In this document: positions 1 to 13,699 of the stretch, in pieces
Layout of the letters: each line of letters starts with the position of its first letter
How positions within the stretch are numbered: position 1 is the stretch's first letter
DNA from: Alnus glutinosa
Lineage: Eukaryota > Streptophyta > Magnoliopsida > Fagales > Betulaceae
Direction of reading: 5' to 3'
DNA: 64,000 nucleotides
Assembly: GCF_958979055.1 (NCBI RefSeq)
Contig: NC_084894.1
Location: 253,001-317,000 of the forward strand
Program-made: the position numbers and the translations under genes
The notes under the pieces: model-generated
Databases searched by the model: none
What the model saw: only the letters and a program-made list of their open reading frames with translations
Told to the model about the DNA's origin: nothing

Positions 1-2476
1 ATTTTTTGGTGATAGAGCAAATGTGCCTACTAGCCTAGTTTGGAAAGTAAAATTTTGTCGTATCAAGTCATGCACAGAGAGAGAGAGAGAGAGAGAGAAA
101 GTCACCCGTCACGGAAATATATCACTGCATCTGCCAATTTTGCCTGAATCTCTGTGGTAATTAAGCTTTCTCCCTGTACAAAAAAGGAGTAGTGAATGAG
201 ATACACACACTCATGCCAAAGCTTGGTTAGAAAATGAATGATTGTTGTCATGACCCACAAGTATTGCACATAACATGCCCACATATGTCCCAAGTCAACA
301 GGTAATCACAACCATAACAGTCTAAACTTTCATTTCCTAATTATTGGGTGGTTTTTATATGTTAAAAGCAAACATATGTGATTTAACACAACTGATCATT
401 ATATTGCGAATCTGCTTAAGGATTAGGGAAAAAAGGTACTGAGATTATATGCACTCATATAACAATATGTTCATAGATTATTAATCTAGGGCAACTCCAT
501 CCCTGCTTCATCAAAGCGGTAGCTAGCCTAATGAGATCTTACAAGTATATATGCATCAGAAATTGAATTACCATGACGGAGAGATTATTATCCACGAGTA
601 TCTGGGTCGGAAACATACGATCAACTGTTGAGGCAGCCACAGAAATGGACCATGGTTCAACGTTGGTTACAAGAGAAGGGTCAGGCCCGTCATTACCTGC
701 CGAGAACACCACAGTAATACCCAGCTGCATTGCATGAAATGAACCTATTGCGGCATTTGATGCAAAGAATGGCCTCAAGGGTGGGGATTCACCAAATGAG
801 GCCGAGATTATGTGAACTCCATCATGCAATGCATCCTCAAAAGCCGCCAGTATATCTGCTTCGGAGCACTTCCCATTCAAATCCTTGCCCCAACATACTT
901 TATACACCGCCAGCCGGGCTCTAGGGGCTCCACCCCTGGCAGTGCCCTGCCCCAGTCCAAAGAAACTTGCATTTTTCACTATGGACCCTACAGCTGTTGA
1001 AGCTGTGTGTGTCCCATGGCCAAGAAAGTCTCGAGGTGATCGATATTCTGGGTTCCCACTCATATTTAGTGGCCCGTTTTCTTCTTCAAACCCTTTAAGG
1101 TAGTAACGAGCACCAATTAGCTTCCGGTTGCATGCTGTTGCTGGGTTGAAGTTTTCACCTTTCACACATTTTCCCTTCCAGGTTGATGGAATCGGCTTCA
1201 TGCCTTGCTCTTCCTTGAAACTCTCAGATTCTGGCCATACACCTTTTCACAAAGAGATGCTACTTAGTAGACTGTTATACGACTGCTATAAAATTGAGAT
1301 AAAGTGGCAGTAAAAATCAACGTTTAGATCAGGCATATCCATACGTTAAAGTATATATCTATGTATGTATATGCCGAGGATCACAGCCATATTACTCATT
1401 AGGATTGGTAGTGAGCTTAACTTAAGACCATATTACGGTAAAAGATATATAGAACAAGGTGAGGTAGTATAAAATTGGGATGAAGTGGCAGTAAAAATCA
1501 ACGTTTAGATCAGGCATATCCATACGTTAAAGTATATATCTATGTATGTATATGCCGAGGATCACAGCCATATTACTCATTAGGATTGGTAGTGAGCTTA
1601 ACTTAAGACCATATTACGGTAAAAGATATATAGAACAAGGTGAGGTAGTAGTTAGAAAACCTGTGTCAAAGATCCCAACAACAATGTCATCACCCAAGGC
1701 TAGCTGCAATGGAATCACTTCACTGTTGTCCAAAGTAAGGCCCAGGAAATCCCAACTTCTTGTTGTGTGCAACTGCAGTGTCTTGCTCCTAAACACTGAT
1801 ATGACTCCTTCCATGTCTGCAATATATATTTCTTTCTTATATTAATATTTGTCAATAATGAAACTTACTTGAGGTTCTTATTCAAGTCTAAAACAAGATA
1901 ATTAAGGATGTCCGGTTTATCTTAGAAGATATATAAATTAAGAAGAAAAAAAGGGTTAGCTAATAACTGGCTAAAGCAGTTGCTTGGGTTGAATTAAGCT
2001 TTGCTGAAAACCCTGAGAAACTATGCTTGTAGCTGTAGAGCATGGACCGCTTAGCATCTTCTTCACTGAAGAATAACATATGCAAACAGAAAAGTGAGAG
2101 TCGATTTAGTGATACTAATTAATAGTTGAGTAATAGCAGCTTGACAAATTCTAAAGAATAATAAGCAGGATCATTTGGAATATATAAGTACAAAAACCTT
2201 GCAAAGACATTAGAAAGCAGCTGGTGATGATATTTTGAAGTGAGAGTAGGATCATGAATATGGTTGAGCCCTAAATAGACTATATAAACCTGTGGAAAAA
2301 CAGAAAAAAAATAAAAAAAAATAAAGATCATCTGAGATCATTATTAGAGAAGGGGACCAAAAAAAAAGCTGAAGAGCTTTTAGTAATAAAGTTACATGAG
2401 GTGTTGGTGTTGAGTGAATAAAATAAAGTGAAAGTGAGAGAAATAGGCCCCAAAAACACTGAAGATAAGTAGCCAT
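1..2476 (-). CDS. Subtilisin-like serine protease (subtilase), 3' part outside the window
   Basis: Secreted plant subtilase of the S8 family, probably SBT3-like. Exons on the minus strand, in order: 2476-2396, 2289-2198, 2065-1968, 1816-1661, 1242-572 and 173-106. All junctions are GT-AG and stay in frame, giving 388 visible residues. Exon 1 encodes a hydrophobic signal peptide starting MATYLQCFWG. Exons 2-3 encode the I9 propeptide (VYIVYLG; MLYSYKHSFSGFSAKL). Exon 4 carries the catalytic Asp in GIFDTG and exon 5 the catalytic His in GHGTHTAS. The SAGNDGP motif of exon 5 contains an Asn, but I did not establish that it is the oxyanion-hole residue. Exon 6 enters the protease-associated domain (YFRDG). 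The catalytic Ser (GTSM region) and the C-terminal domain lie left of base 1, so I cannot tell whether the gene is intact. The Met in exon 1 is the only start that gives a signal peptide. The exon 1 donor at 2395 is the least certain junction. Confidence 0.88.
1288..1649. repeat. 181-bp tandem duplication in a subtilase intron
   Basis: Two adjacent direct copies, 1288-1468 and 1469-1649, lie inside the intron at 1243-1660. They differ by two substitutions near their starts (gagat/gggat and aaagtgg/gaagtgg) and otherwise look identical by eye. The second copy ends about 11 bases from the splice donor of the exon carrying the catalytic Asp. The near identity suggests a recent duplication. Confidence 0.9.
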
Positions 2477-5400
2477 TGTCTCTCATGGAAGAACCACATG
2501 GTTGGATGGCATTATATAGTGTTGTAGTAAGGGGCTGAGCATGATTTCCAAGAGCATGACCTAGAAAAGGGATGGTTAAGGTGCGTGCATTCTAAGGCTT
2601 CCAAGCTGCAAGAGCACTGACATACCTTCTTGAGCACTCCATGATGATATTTTCTTTTGAAGATAGCCCGTTAAGAAAGATGAGGACAACCAACCTCCAG
2701 CCTTCCCCCGTTCTCTCTGTCTCTCACTCTTCTTTTCTTGTACCTTGACCTATACAGTAATATTGTGCCTGTGGTAGACTTACGGCCAAGGACTACCTTC
2801 ATGAGGCTACATCATGGTTACAATGAATACTATAAAGAGAAATGCATGTGACCTTCATTATGCTTAAGATCTTTCAGGCTCCTTTTCCTAGGAAACAATA
2901 TTTGTTGACGAAGATACTTATAAAAAATAAAGAGTCTAAGATAACTGCATTAGCCATGTTTTTAAGATCTTTCAGCCTCATTTTCCTCTAACCAAAAAAT
3001 AAAATAACTGCACTACCTCATCAGCTGCTTGAGTTTCATATATCAATTTAATGTAAATCTTAAAAGAAAGGTAGAACACAAGGGTCAACAGTTTCATATA
3101 TAAGGATCATCATTACATGTTATACTCTTTATTCTAACTTCTATTTCTTGAAATAAAATGAGATTAAAGAACCTTGAAACTAAAATTTAAATCTGGTAGC
3201 AAGTACACATGTTCTTACTCATGTGAAAGTATTAATCAGATGCTTTGTGCAAGTAGGTATTTACCAAAATTACCCAAATGAAAATGTTCTGTAGCCCTCT
3301 TCAAGAGCCTGCAACCCTAGTTTTAGGTGCTATTGTTCTTTTAAGCTATTGAATGTTCTAAACAAAAGATGGATACTTTCGCCTGGCTAGCATTAAGGTA
3401 GATGAGATATATCTGTTTTAGTTATAGGATACATCTTTAAGGGTTAATATTTCAAAACTATCATAATCACATCTAATAAGCAGAGTATTCCTAGTGTTGC
3501 CTACAACTGCTTCTCTATGAGTAATACAATTAAGGAGTTCACAACAAAAATATTCCTTTCTTTTCTCTTTGATTATTATATAAATTAAACTTATCTCATA
3601 CTCTGTACATTTAGTATGTCCCAAGAACTACGGCTATGTAAGAAAACCAGCCTTCAAACATCAAGGAAAATATATACACAATGATCTTTTACAAACCTAC
3701 ATACAAGTACTAATTTGATTAAAAAAATGCAATATTAGGCTTAGTCAGGAGAATCATTACTTAGCTAAAGGCACCCTAACACATTGCGTAAATTGAATGT
3801 AATCGTTTGCGTAATCAGAGGTTTATAATCAAGGCCTAAGACTTTCGAGATACGTCTCGAAGTTAAATCTTCACATCATTGGACCTTTCTCCATATGAAT
3901 GCTATATGAACTTGCTTTGTGAATAGGCATCAGATTTCATTCATGGCAATCTATTATTGTGTCTTCATGTATCATAATTTGATAGAAATAAAGTATACAT
4001 CTAGTTTGCTTTGACAGGCAGTAATTTCAAGTGCATGCAACATAAATATTTAACTATGTTGGGACATTTTAACAGCTGGATTATTTAGTTAAATTCTATT
4101 CACCTTGTATCAGATATACATAACAGTTTCAAGCATGTATGTCATGTTTTAATATGGCATTGGAAAATGATATATAAAAGGAATAATATTATGTATATCC
4201 TAGAGCAAAAAAGAGAAGGTTAACTATTAGCTTGTATGAGAGACAACATACAAAAGAATGTTGAAAATAGGATGAACATGCTAAGTACCCTGATTGTCAA
4301 GATTTTTTTACTTTCTGATCAGAAGCAGATCAATTCCATTATGCAATTTTATAATTTGATGAATATATTTTTCAGATTGAAATTGCTAGCAGATAAAAAA
4401 AACAATGAGATGAATATATAAGAAGAAGTATCATCTGCTTTCTAGAGAAGCTAGAATATGGTTACTTCAAGGGCTAACCGTGAAGCACCCTGCCCACTCA
4501 GTTTTCCTATGCCTTAGCATTTTCAGTAGCAAGATTACAGGCAGGGGATTGTAACCATTTGAAGTCTTTTCTCTCCAAGGAAGTTGGTTCTAAGAGAGGT
4601 ATATGATTGAAGGCATGGTGCGAGGAAATGAGGATGTTGAAATCTGTGTTGTCTGATACCATAGTCTTAGTTGCATGGCTAGCTTTTAGGAATTCAACTA
4701 ACGACTTATGGAAAATTATGATAAATGACCATTTGGCCCCAGCTTCAAGCTTGATGATTGTCGAGCACAAATTTAGCATGCTGTGGTCTTTGCAGAGATG
4801 GGACCAAATTCTTATATATGCATTTGAATGAGCAGTGGTAGACAGTAGATGCAGGTAACATGTTGCCATTGATTTTCCCTGTATGATGTAGGCCCTGTAT
4901 TGATAAAAAGTGCTTTGTAATTAAAATCTACATTATAATAATGTATATATGTTTATCATAATTTAATGTAACATTAGCATTTATAACAGCTATATTAGAT
5001 TATGATAAGCAATGTATATATACATAATTTTCTAATTATCTGCACAAATAATAATTATATCAGGCATTATTATCCAGAAAAGACATTGAGTGTGAATGTG
5101 GGCCTGCATATGTCTGAAGGACAGAAGGAGAGAGGTAGAGAGAAAAAGGCAGGGGGGGTGTGTTTCCAAGAAACAAATGGTGGTCTTCGGTCCATGTCAA
5201 TCAAAACATGGAGGAGAGACTATATTTGAGTTTGGACCACCGCTCATCACTAACATATTCCCTTTCACTTGGAATTCTCCCTTTCTTAAGTGCTTCTGAA
5301 GTCATTTCAGAAGAAGGACATATCTACAAAGGTGGGGCATTGAACTGATCTTTCCATTACATTTCCAACTTCTACAACTTCAATTTACTAGACAAAAAGC

Positions 5401-7300
5401 AAGAGAAAGAGGAAAAATACAAAAGATATTCTTCTCTCCTTCAATAGACATGGTAAAAATAAGTGTTATTAAATTATCTGCCGACCATGTGACCTAAGCA
5501 TACTATTAAACTACCTGCCCACCAGCAATAAGCAAGCTCATTGAAGTCTAGCTTGCCGGCATAGCTAGAGACAGATTTTTCATGCATCATGTTAGAAAAT
5601 GGTTTGTACCGTGACCATAGTTGCATTGTCTTTACATGAGCCATATGCGTTAACTGACATGTGGAACAATATCATCCTTACACTAGTAGGCATGTTTGGA
5701 TCAAAAGAACAATCTGGAATTCTTTTTTTTTTTTTCTTTTTTTTGAGGAATAGTGTCAAAAAGCTATTGGGTAGCGCTAGATTCTGTGTTTCAATTCTTC
5801 TTTTTTCCACACAAATCACTAACCTCTGAAGAGTACTGATTACTCATTAAGGTGTTGACTCTGAGGCTCCCTGGTGCAGTGGTGCTAAACATATTTTGTT
5901 GCCAGCTGAAAGTTCTGAAAAACATCACATCATTTCCATAAAATCCAAGCATAAGAAATAGTTTTATGCAGATCAGCAGATGCCTTTAATAAACTTTTCC
6001 AGTTTAGAAAACGACACCCAAAAAGAAACCCCATCTTGATCTTTTGCATTTAAACATTATCTCAACAAAATGTGTTGAACGATCGAGTTTGATATTTTTC
6101 CTTCATTCTCTTCTCCAACATATTTTGGTGAAGAGGGGGTGTTAAATTGCACAAGACTGACACAAGGAAATGAACACTTTGAGCTCTTTAGCTTCATAAA
6201 TTCAACATAAAACATTAGCCTAATAACTGCTTCAAAATAGTTTTAGATGAGGACACCATCAAATGATAGCATGATGGTATACCACATAATCATCGTAGCA
6301 CGCACTGCACTGCACTGCACTGCAACATAGCATCAAGCACTACTCGAAGTTGACAATTTCTCTGCCCATGATACTTTGTAGGCCACAATACTTTTTAGGT
6401 AAAACTAATATTCAACTGTTGTCATTCTACATTTAGCAAAAACAATTAATTTAGGCTAGTGGAGTATAGGTTTGAAACAATTCAGAGAACTACTTCATGC
6501 ATATCCACTTCCCTTCTACTATTGTTTAATCAGATTCTTGGAATTCATTTGCGTTAGAGTTCATTCAAAATTACAAAAAGTAAAGCACTTGAATATAGAA
6601 ACTTCAAAGAGGAAAACAAATTAATGATCAACAATATTAATACATAAATAAAATCTAGTTTCTTATACAAACTTTGGGTAGAACTCACCGTTAAAAACGG
6701 GTTTGCAATGGAACATTTGGGATCATAATCACGTCACCCTAATTACTCATTCAAAAATTCCTATAGCAGCTACAATTAGACCAGGTTGATTTTGCTGTGG
6801 TGTGCAATTTTTCTGCAATGTATGAATTAGGATTTCTTACAAACAATTGGAATGCCCTTGAGGGGTTGTGGCCGGGCACCCAATCCCAGTTGTACACCTG
6901 TAATTATTGGCATACAAAAACCCCTAGATTAGAGGACATGATGGCAAGATCACTAAATACTAAATACACATATTTGTGCGTTTGCATTGGTAATTAGGTC
7001 GCTATAATTGTATAAATTGCTGGGTGGATAATTATATAATTGCCCACTACATAATTATACCCACTGAGGTGGTACTAGCTACATTAATAAAAAAATCAGA
7101 ATTATAAATAAGAAGTAATGTTAGGTAAAGTAGTTGGTAGTTTCCTGCAATTGGATATTACTCGGTGTGGATGAGCGAGGGAAGATAAAAAAAAAAATTA
7201 AAAAATTAAGGATGGCGGAGGCAAAGGAAAAAGATGGAGAAGAGTATGTTGGAGAGTGATGGAAAAAGATTGGTGGGGATCTGGGTGCACCGTATATGCG
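2477..7300. other. Intergenic spacer between subtilase and kinase
   Basis: AT-rich sequence of about 4.8 kb in which I recognise no gene. It includes the divergent upstream regions of the subtilase and the kinase. Small features seen are a pentamer repeat (CACTG, about four units) at 6301-6325, a T tract with interruptions at 5721-5744, and a segment at 6670-6720 that resembles sequence at 51466-51510, so it is probably part of a dispersed repeat. A 120-codon open frame at 4869-4507 on the minus strand matches no family I know. Confidence 0.6.
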
Positions 7301-7539
7301 CACTAAGAAGAAAGCTCAGAAACGCACAGTTTGAAACAGAACAAAATCCCCCAACTCTGTGGGCCCATTTTCGCCATAGCTAGGAACCATCCCCCACCTC
7401 AACACTCACCCCATCATTAACATCAAGAATTCTCTCACACTCTTTCTTGCTTTCATCAACCATTGCACCCACACACAATTCTTACCAACAATTGTGAAAC
7501 AGAGAGCTTCTTAAATTGTTCTTTTTCGTGTGTGTGTGT

Positions 7540-7568
7540 GTATTTTTTTTTTTTTTTTTTTTTTTTTT
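7540..7568. repeat. Poly-T and GT tract in the kinase 5' leader
   Basis: A (GT)n stretch at 7530-7541 runs into about 27 T residues, roughly 110 bases upstream of the kinase ATG. It is probably in the transcribed leader and is likely to vary in length between individuals. Confidence 0.7.
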
Positions 7569-7675
7569 GTAGTTTGGGGTATAATTCTTCTTTCTGAAAG
7601 AGTGAAATAACTTTGCTTTTGGTGATGGGTGGTTGGTGAAGAAGTGCGTCTTGGGCTGTTTCTGAGTTTGGTGTG

Positions 7676-10600
7676 ATGGGGAATTGCTGGTGTAGGTGGG
7701 AACCCTCAGTTTACAGAGTCTCATCCAATGCAAAGTCAGGTTGGTTTTCAAGGAAGTTTTGCTTTTTTACTTGTTCGATTGTTTTCTGCAATTGGGTTTT
7801 GTGTTATACATGATTCCAGTGCTGGGTTTTTGTTTTTTTCTCTTTCGTTCACTCAAATTACTTGAGATTAGAGTTCAACTTTGATTTGAGTGATAACGCT
7901 GCTTTCCTCTGTTTGCTTTTTGTTCTGTGTCTTTGAATTTCTTGTATGAGTAACGCTTTATGTATATTTTTGCCTTAGCTGATCTATGCTCTCTCTTGAA
8001 ACCTGGGATTGAGGGTTACATGTTCAAGAGTGTTCTGTTTGCCAAATTATTTAAAAATCTTCTCTTCATGCTCTGTTTTGGCCTTTTTCTTTTCTGTTTG
8101 TCTGTTCTTTTTCCTGGTTCTGGAGTTGGTGAATCCGTAGGAAAGCAGCGTTATCCCACTTATAGCATATTTATCCATTAATTGCTGTCCATTAGCAATT
8201 AATAGGAGGACTAAAAAGAAAATGAGGATGATACAACTTTTTCACCTCTACTTTTTTCTTTTTTTCCTTCTTTCTGGGCCTTTTTTCACTTCTACTTTAT
8301 ACCACTTATAAAGGTGATTTTTTTTTTTTATTTATTATTTTCCTTTTCTTGTGTGGGAAGTGGATACATCGCACTTTACTTACCAAAGAAAACCGGACGG
8401 ATCTTACTGTAGCATACCGACTCTTATGTTAGATATTATCTTTATAACGGTAATGAGTTGCAAAATAGCTCAACAGTCAAATTCCCTCCCCCCCTTTTCA
8501 GTTTGGAAATTAAATATTTTGTTTTCATATCTACACAAGATCACGTAGAGATCATTAGGTGACTTCATGAGTTCGCATTGTTGAAACTTTTTGGTAGCTA
8601 ACCAATAAGTTTAGGCTCGAAACTGTACACTCTTTTCGCATTGTTGTCAAAATGGATTTTTTTCCCCCCTCATAACATTCTCTCGTAGAATGTTTTTGTT
8701 TCTTCACATCAGGTTTGAATGTCTTTCAGTGTTGGATATTAAAAGCGTTATTTACCTACAAATATTTCACCAAGTTTACTGTTGCAGTGAAGTGAGAACT
8801 TTTATTTTCTTTAGATTCTTTCTTCTTCTTTCTGCCTTTGTCACGAAAGTAAAACAGAAATGAATTTTGTACCTCGATATGTGATATAATGCTGTCATCT
8901 TGCTTTTTAGAGTCTCCAAAAGACGAGAGCCAATTTGTGAAACCAAGGAACGATGATAGTAAGTTACCATCAAACCCTGAAGAAGTAGAAGACCTACGAC
9001 GTGATTCAGCTGCAAATCCATTGATTGCATTCACCTTCAATGAGCTAAAGGTAATCACTGGAAATTTTAGGCCAGACGGAGTGTTGGGCGGAGGAGGATT
9101 TGGAAGGGTTTATAAAGGGTTTATTTCTGAGGATCTAAAAGAGGGGCTTCCTCCCCTACCTGTAGCTGTTAAGGTTCATGATGGTGATGACAGTTATCAA
9201 GGCCACAGAGAATGGCTGGTAATCTTTACGTTCTTTATAGTTCCACTCTTTAAAACTTATGGTGCTATTTGTATCTTCTATGGAACCTTAAAAACTTATA
9301 TCAGATTGATTAAGTGCTTTAATTTGTGGGTTTCTAGGCAGAAGTCATATTTTTGGGGCAGCTTTCTCATCCAAATTTGGTAAAATTGATTGGATATTGC
9401 TGTGAAGATGAACAACGGGTACTAATATATGAGTATATGGCTCGGGGTAGTGTGGAGAACAATCTTTTTTCAAGTAAGCATTTCCTGTTGCTTCTCACTT
9501 CCCTTTTCATTCGCTTTTCCTTCTCAATGTTGTTTTCTGAAAGATTAGTTTTGGGGCAGTCACATTGTAGGATTCTGGTAACCATCTTAAGATGTTGGTT
9601 TAACATGTGTTAGGGATGCATCTTTATGTAAAGCAGTTAAAGGAAACAGTAACTTGATAAAAAAGATGCGCCTACAATGATGTCTAGCAGCCTTAAATCA
9701 GATTTTATTTGAAGGAGAGGAGGTGCTAAAATTTAAGTGAAATTTGGTCAAAACTCTCTTAATTTTTGCACGATTTCAATTTATTCATTGTGTTTCTACA
9801 ACCGACAATTCACTCCTTAGGTTTATTGCATTTTCCAATTCACTCATTTCGTCGAAAGCTGCTTACTTGGCAATAATCCTGGCAATTTAATGAGTTTCTA
9901 TCTATGCATAGTTTGAGGTGATCCCTAGAAATAACGGCCCCTAGTGACTGCTGAAAAGGTATTTTAAAGGCCTAAGCCTGATTTCTCTTGTAGTCTTATG
10001 TACCAGAAGGGAGAAAAACTGAAAGTGGGAGGTTATTTTAAGAAAAAAAAAACCCATTAGTTCTTAAATTGTTTTTAGATATAACTATCTAGTTTCAAGA
10101 TTTGTGTGTGGATGTGGAAAGCCTATTGTTTAATTTTCTCTAAGGTGTTTTGAAGGACTAAGTCTAATTTATATTCAGTATTAGATGCAAAAAATTAGTA
10201 TGGGAGCTTTTATCAGACAATGTATATAATTTCCAAACTCTTTTTTAGCAAGTTAAAATTTCCGAATTTGTTATTGTTTGTCGGAGGCTTGGGCAGGACA
10301 ACTCTTTTAGTTTTCTATTATGACAATTGAACATAATTCCTCTTTTTGTTGCAGGAGTATTGCTGCCTATGCCGTGGTCCATTAGAATGAAAATTGCATT
10401 TGGTGCTGCAAAAGGACTTGCATTTCTCCATGAAGCTGAGAAACCTGTCATCTATCGTGATTTTAAGACGTCTAATATTCTGTTGGACTCGGTTAGTATA
10501 TGAAGTGGATATTAGTTTCCTTAACAGATAAAATCAAGTAATTTATTCAGATTCCTGTCTTTTTGTATCAGAAAAAAGATACAGAAAAAGACACCATTCA

Positions 10601-11545
10601 ATTTGTTGAATGAAGCCTTGTATATGGATGGTAATGAGAGAAATCTAGTTTTCTATAAGAAATTCATTAAGGATGAAATCACTGAGGGAATATTTAGCAA
10701 GTTCTATATCCAGAAAATAAGTTATAACAGAGTAAAAAGTAAAACTCCTAAATAAACAATGTTTTTCCTAGATATTTAATAAGTCAGCATAGCTTGGATG
10801 AGGAATATTTATCATGTTATAGTCAAATCACCAGCTTTAACTCAAAACTGTGGATTTTATATGCATGCTTCACAAACAGGACTTCAATGCAAAGCTCTCT
10901 GACTTTGGCCTTGCAAAAGATGGACCAGTGGGAGACAAGTCTCATGTTTCTACTCGCATAATGGGAACATACGGGTATGCTGCTCCGGAGTATATTATGA
11001 CAGGTAAAGTATTTTACTGACCGGAGTTCCCTATCTCCGTTACGTTAGATCATCACGTATCTCAAAAGTTTAAGTTGAAAGGAAGACAGAATTTGAATTT
11101 AGGACCTCGGTTTTGTTAGAACTTACATCATAAGCATCTTTTCTTCTGCGCAGGCCATCTAACTCCTAGAAGTGATGTTTACAGCTATGGTGTTGTTCTT
11201 CTTGAACTTCTTACAGGAAGAAAATCGTTAGACAAGTCGCGATCAGCCCGAGAGCAGAACCTGACAGATTGGGCTCTCCCGTTGCTTAAGGAGAAGAAAA
11301 AATTGCTGAATATCATTGATCCAAGGCTGGAAGGAGAATATCCTGTTAAAGGAGTTCACAAGGCTGCCATGCTGGCCTATCATTGCTTAAACAGGAATCC
11401 AAAGGCAAGGCCTTTAATGCGAGATATAGTGGACTCCTTGGAACCTCTACAGGCCCCTACTGAGGATGTTTCAACTGAAAAAACTACCCTAACTGTAATT
11501 AGCGAGGTTCCGGATGCAGAGTCAAAAGGAAAAGAAGATGCATAG
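7676..11545 (+). CDS. PBL16: Receptor-like cytoplasmic kinase, RLCK-VII (PBL16-like)
   Basis: Cytoplasmic Ser/Thr kinase of the PBS1-like family, members of which relay signals from surface receptors. Exons: 7676-7739, 8911-9218, 9338-9473, 10355-10491, 10880-11003 and 11154-11545. They total 1161 bases and encode 386 residues. The N-terminus [10 protein letters not shown] has Gly2 for N-myristoylation and Cys4/Cys6 as likely palmitoylation sites, implying plasma-membrane anchoring. Kinase landmarks are the Gly-rich loop [16 protein letters not shown] with the ATP-binding Lys, the catalytic loop [12 protein letters not shown] (an RD-type kinase with Y in place of the usual H), DFG, and the P+1 segment [10 protein letters not shown]. 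The short 64-base first exon is easily missed but carries the whole lipid-anchor signal. The N-terminus resembles Arabidopsis PBL16 closely from memory; the exact paralogue needs a phylogeny. Confidence 0.92.
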
Positions 11546-12102
11546 AGTAGCTGACATGGTCCTGGGTTTTCTTATGTGTTAAGCTTCTTCTCCAGTTTAA
11601 AGGGAGAGTTTTTGCATTAGGTAGCTTTTTTCTTTTTCTTCTTCTTTTTAATGCTTTGTATTCTTTTTCTTTGTTCCTCTGGCTAAAACATGTTTGTCAT
11701 AGTTGCTTGGAATTTTATCATTTTAACTGTAGGTAAATATCAATCTAAACATGTGTGTATGATTGTATAGTATCAGCTTGCAACAGGATTTTCTGGCGGT
11801 AGCCCCTTATAATTTTGAGGCCAAAAGCAGTCTTTTTTTTTTTTTTTTTTTTTTTTTTTTCTTTTTTTGTGAATATATTTAATGATTAATTATATTATAT
11901 TTATTTTAATTTTTAAATTGTATTGCCCAACATTAATTACTGCTAAAGATAAACACCAGAAAATGCTAACCATTTTTATGTTATAATTCTCAAAAAGTTA
12001 AAATTTGAGCTCTTTGAAATCACTTATAAAATATAATTTCACGTAATAAAAAACTAATTAATATAAGATTTAGCGGTGTTTTTTTCTCACGAACTGCCCA
12101 AC

Positions 12103-12138
<36 letters not shown>

Positions 12139-12287
12139 GAAACTTAACTTTTTTGGATGTGACAAACAACCTCATTTTTCTCAAATTTTATTATTGAATC
12201 ATGGCATCCTCTTATGATAAGATAAGGTTACTCCCATTGGTTTAATTTTCTCTATTTCTTTCCTCTTTTGGTGGGTCTTGCAAATAA

Positions 12288-12549
12288 GGCCTTGTTTGGT
12301 AAAACTTTGTGTAGAACATGATAGTGAATTGTTAATTTTGAAGTCAGTAAAAAGTGATAGATACGATATACAGTAAAAAGAATTTGCATAGAAAGTGAAA
12401 AAAAAATAATTGTATTATAGTTGATTTTTTTATTTAAATACTAATAAAAAATTATTAATGTGATATAAAAAGTAAAAATAGTTAGAATGTTTTGATATCG
12501 ATTGTTATTGAAAAGTGAAAAAAAATTTTATGGTTTGCCAAACAAAGCC
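12288..12549. mobile_element. hAT-like MITE
   Basis: About 262 bp with imperfect terminal inverted repeats: GGCCTTGTTTGGTAAAAC on the left and the complement of GTTTGCCAAACAAAGCC on the right. The interior is AT-rich and noncoding. The GGC..TTTGTTTGG ends resemble common plant hAT MITEs. I could not find a convincing 8-bp target duplication, so the exact ends are uncertain. Confidence 0.6.
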
Positions 12550-13699
12550 AAAAGCAAAGGAAAATTATGGTTTGATTTGACACTCTTGGGTTGAAGATTC
12601 TTCATGCTGGAATCCATGAGGAAGTAGAGAAATCCTAGTTGGAAACCATATTGGGGGAGGTTATCATTTTAATCATATCATTCAGTTTTTTTTTTTCCTT
12701 ATATATATATTATTATTATTATTATTATTTTACAAGTTTTCTGCATTTTATAAAGTGTTGCATAAAGAAATCACAAAACATGAGATGTGATGGCTAAACA
12801 TTGTCCCACCACTCTCTTCAAAATAAGATTCAACAGTTTCCTTGGGCAAGGGGACATCAGCATACTTAGATCGTTATGAAAATGATAAATTTAATTATTT
12901 AAGTAATTTATTTATGTTTATATTTTTTCTTTTTGGTGCGATTTCAAATATTTCTTTAACAAATAAGGTTTAATATTTGAAATATTTAATTAAAATAGAG
13001 GATAGCTTATAGAGTTAATGTTCAAACCTATAATTTTGTATTTTGATATCATGATAATCACCACTTATTCAAAAATTTAACTTAAAAAAAAATTATTTAA
13101 TTAATTCATTAACAAAACTAGGTGGACCACAAAAAAAATGGTACTCGAAATTTGGTCATGGTCACACAGCGTTATCCACTTCACATGCTGTAAAGAAGTA
13201 CTTCTCATAGGTGGATGATTGACTCGTTTTGGATGATTTCTTGTTTGTCCCAAGGTGAAAAACAAAAACAAAAACCCCTTAAGTCTAGGACTTGTAGCCC
13301 TAGCCCCCCCCCCCCTACTTTAATTATTCATACTAGCACTATATATATATATATATATATATAAACTGAATTATCACATAATTTATATATATAAACTGAA
13401 TTATCACATAATTTATTCTCTAGAAAAGATCATCAGTTCCTCAGTTTCGATGTCCCTAGGCAGTAGGCACTCTAAAGAATACAATTGTTTGCGATGTTCA
13501 ATAATAAAAAAGAAAAAAGAAAATCTTTTATTATTTCTTAATTTGTCATTCATATTATTTTAGAGCTAGCCAACACCCTTACCTAAACTTTACCCTATAT
13601 AATATTCTTAATCTTTCTTAATTAGAGCAAAATATCGACGAGTTGAGTCAAACATATGTAGTCCTTCATTTGCCATAACTTTATATTTTGGCAAATTCT

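Noticed and set aside
730..1313. Plus-strand open frames opposite the subtilase exon
   Set aside because: They are antisense shadows of a confirmed coding exon carrying the catalytic His.
4507..4869. 120-codon minus-strand open frame and an overlapping plus-strand frame of 75 codons
   Set aside because: No recognisable domain, no convincing promoter or splice context, and open on both strands; kept only as a note in the spacer entry.
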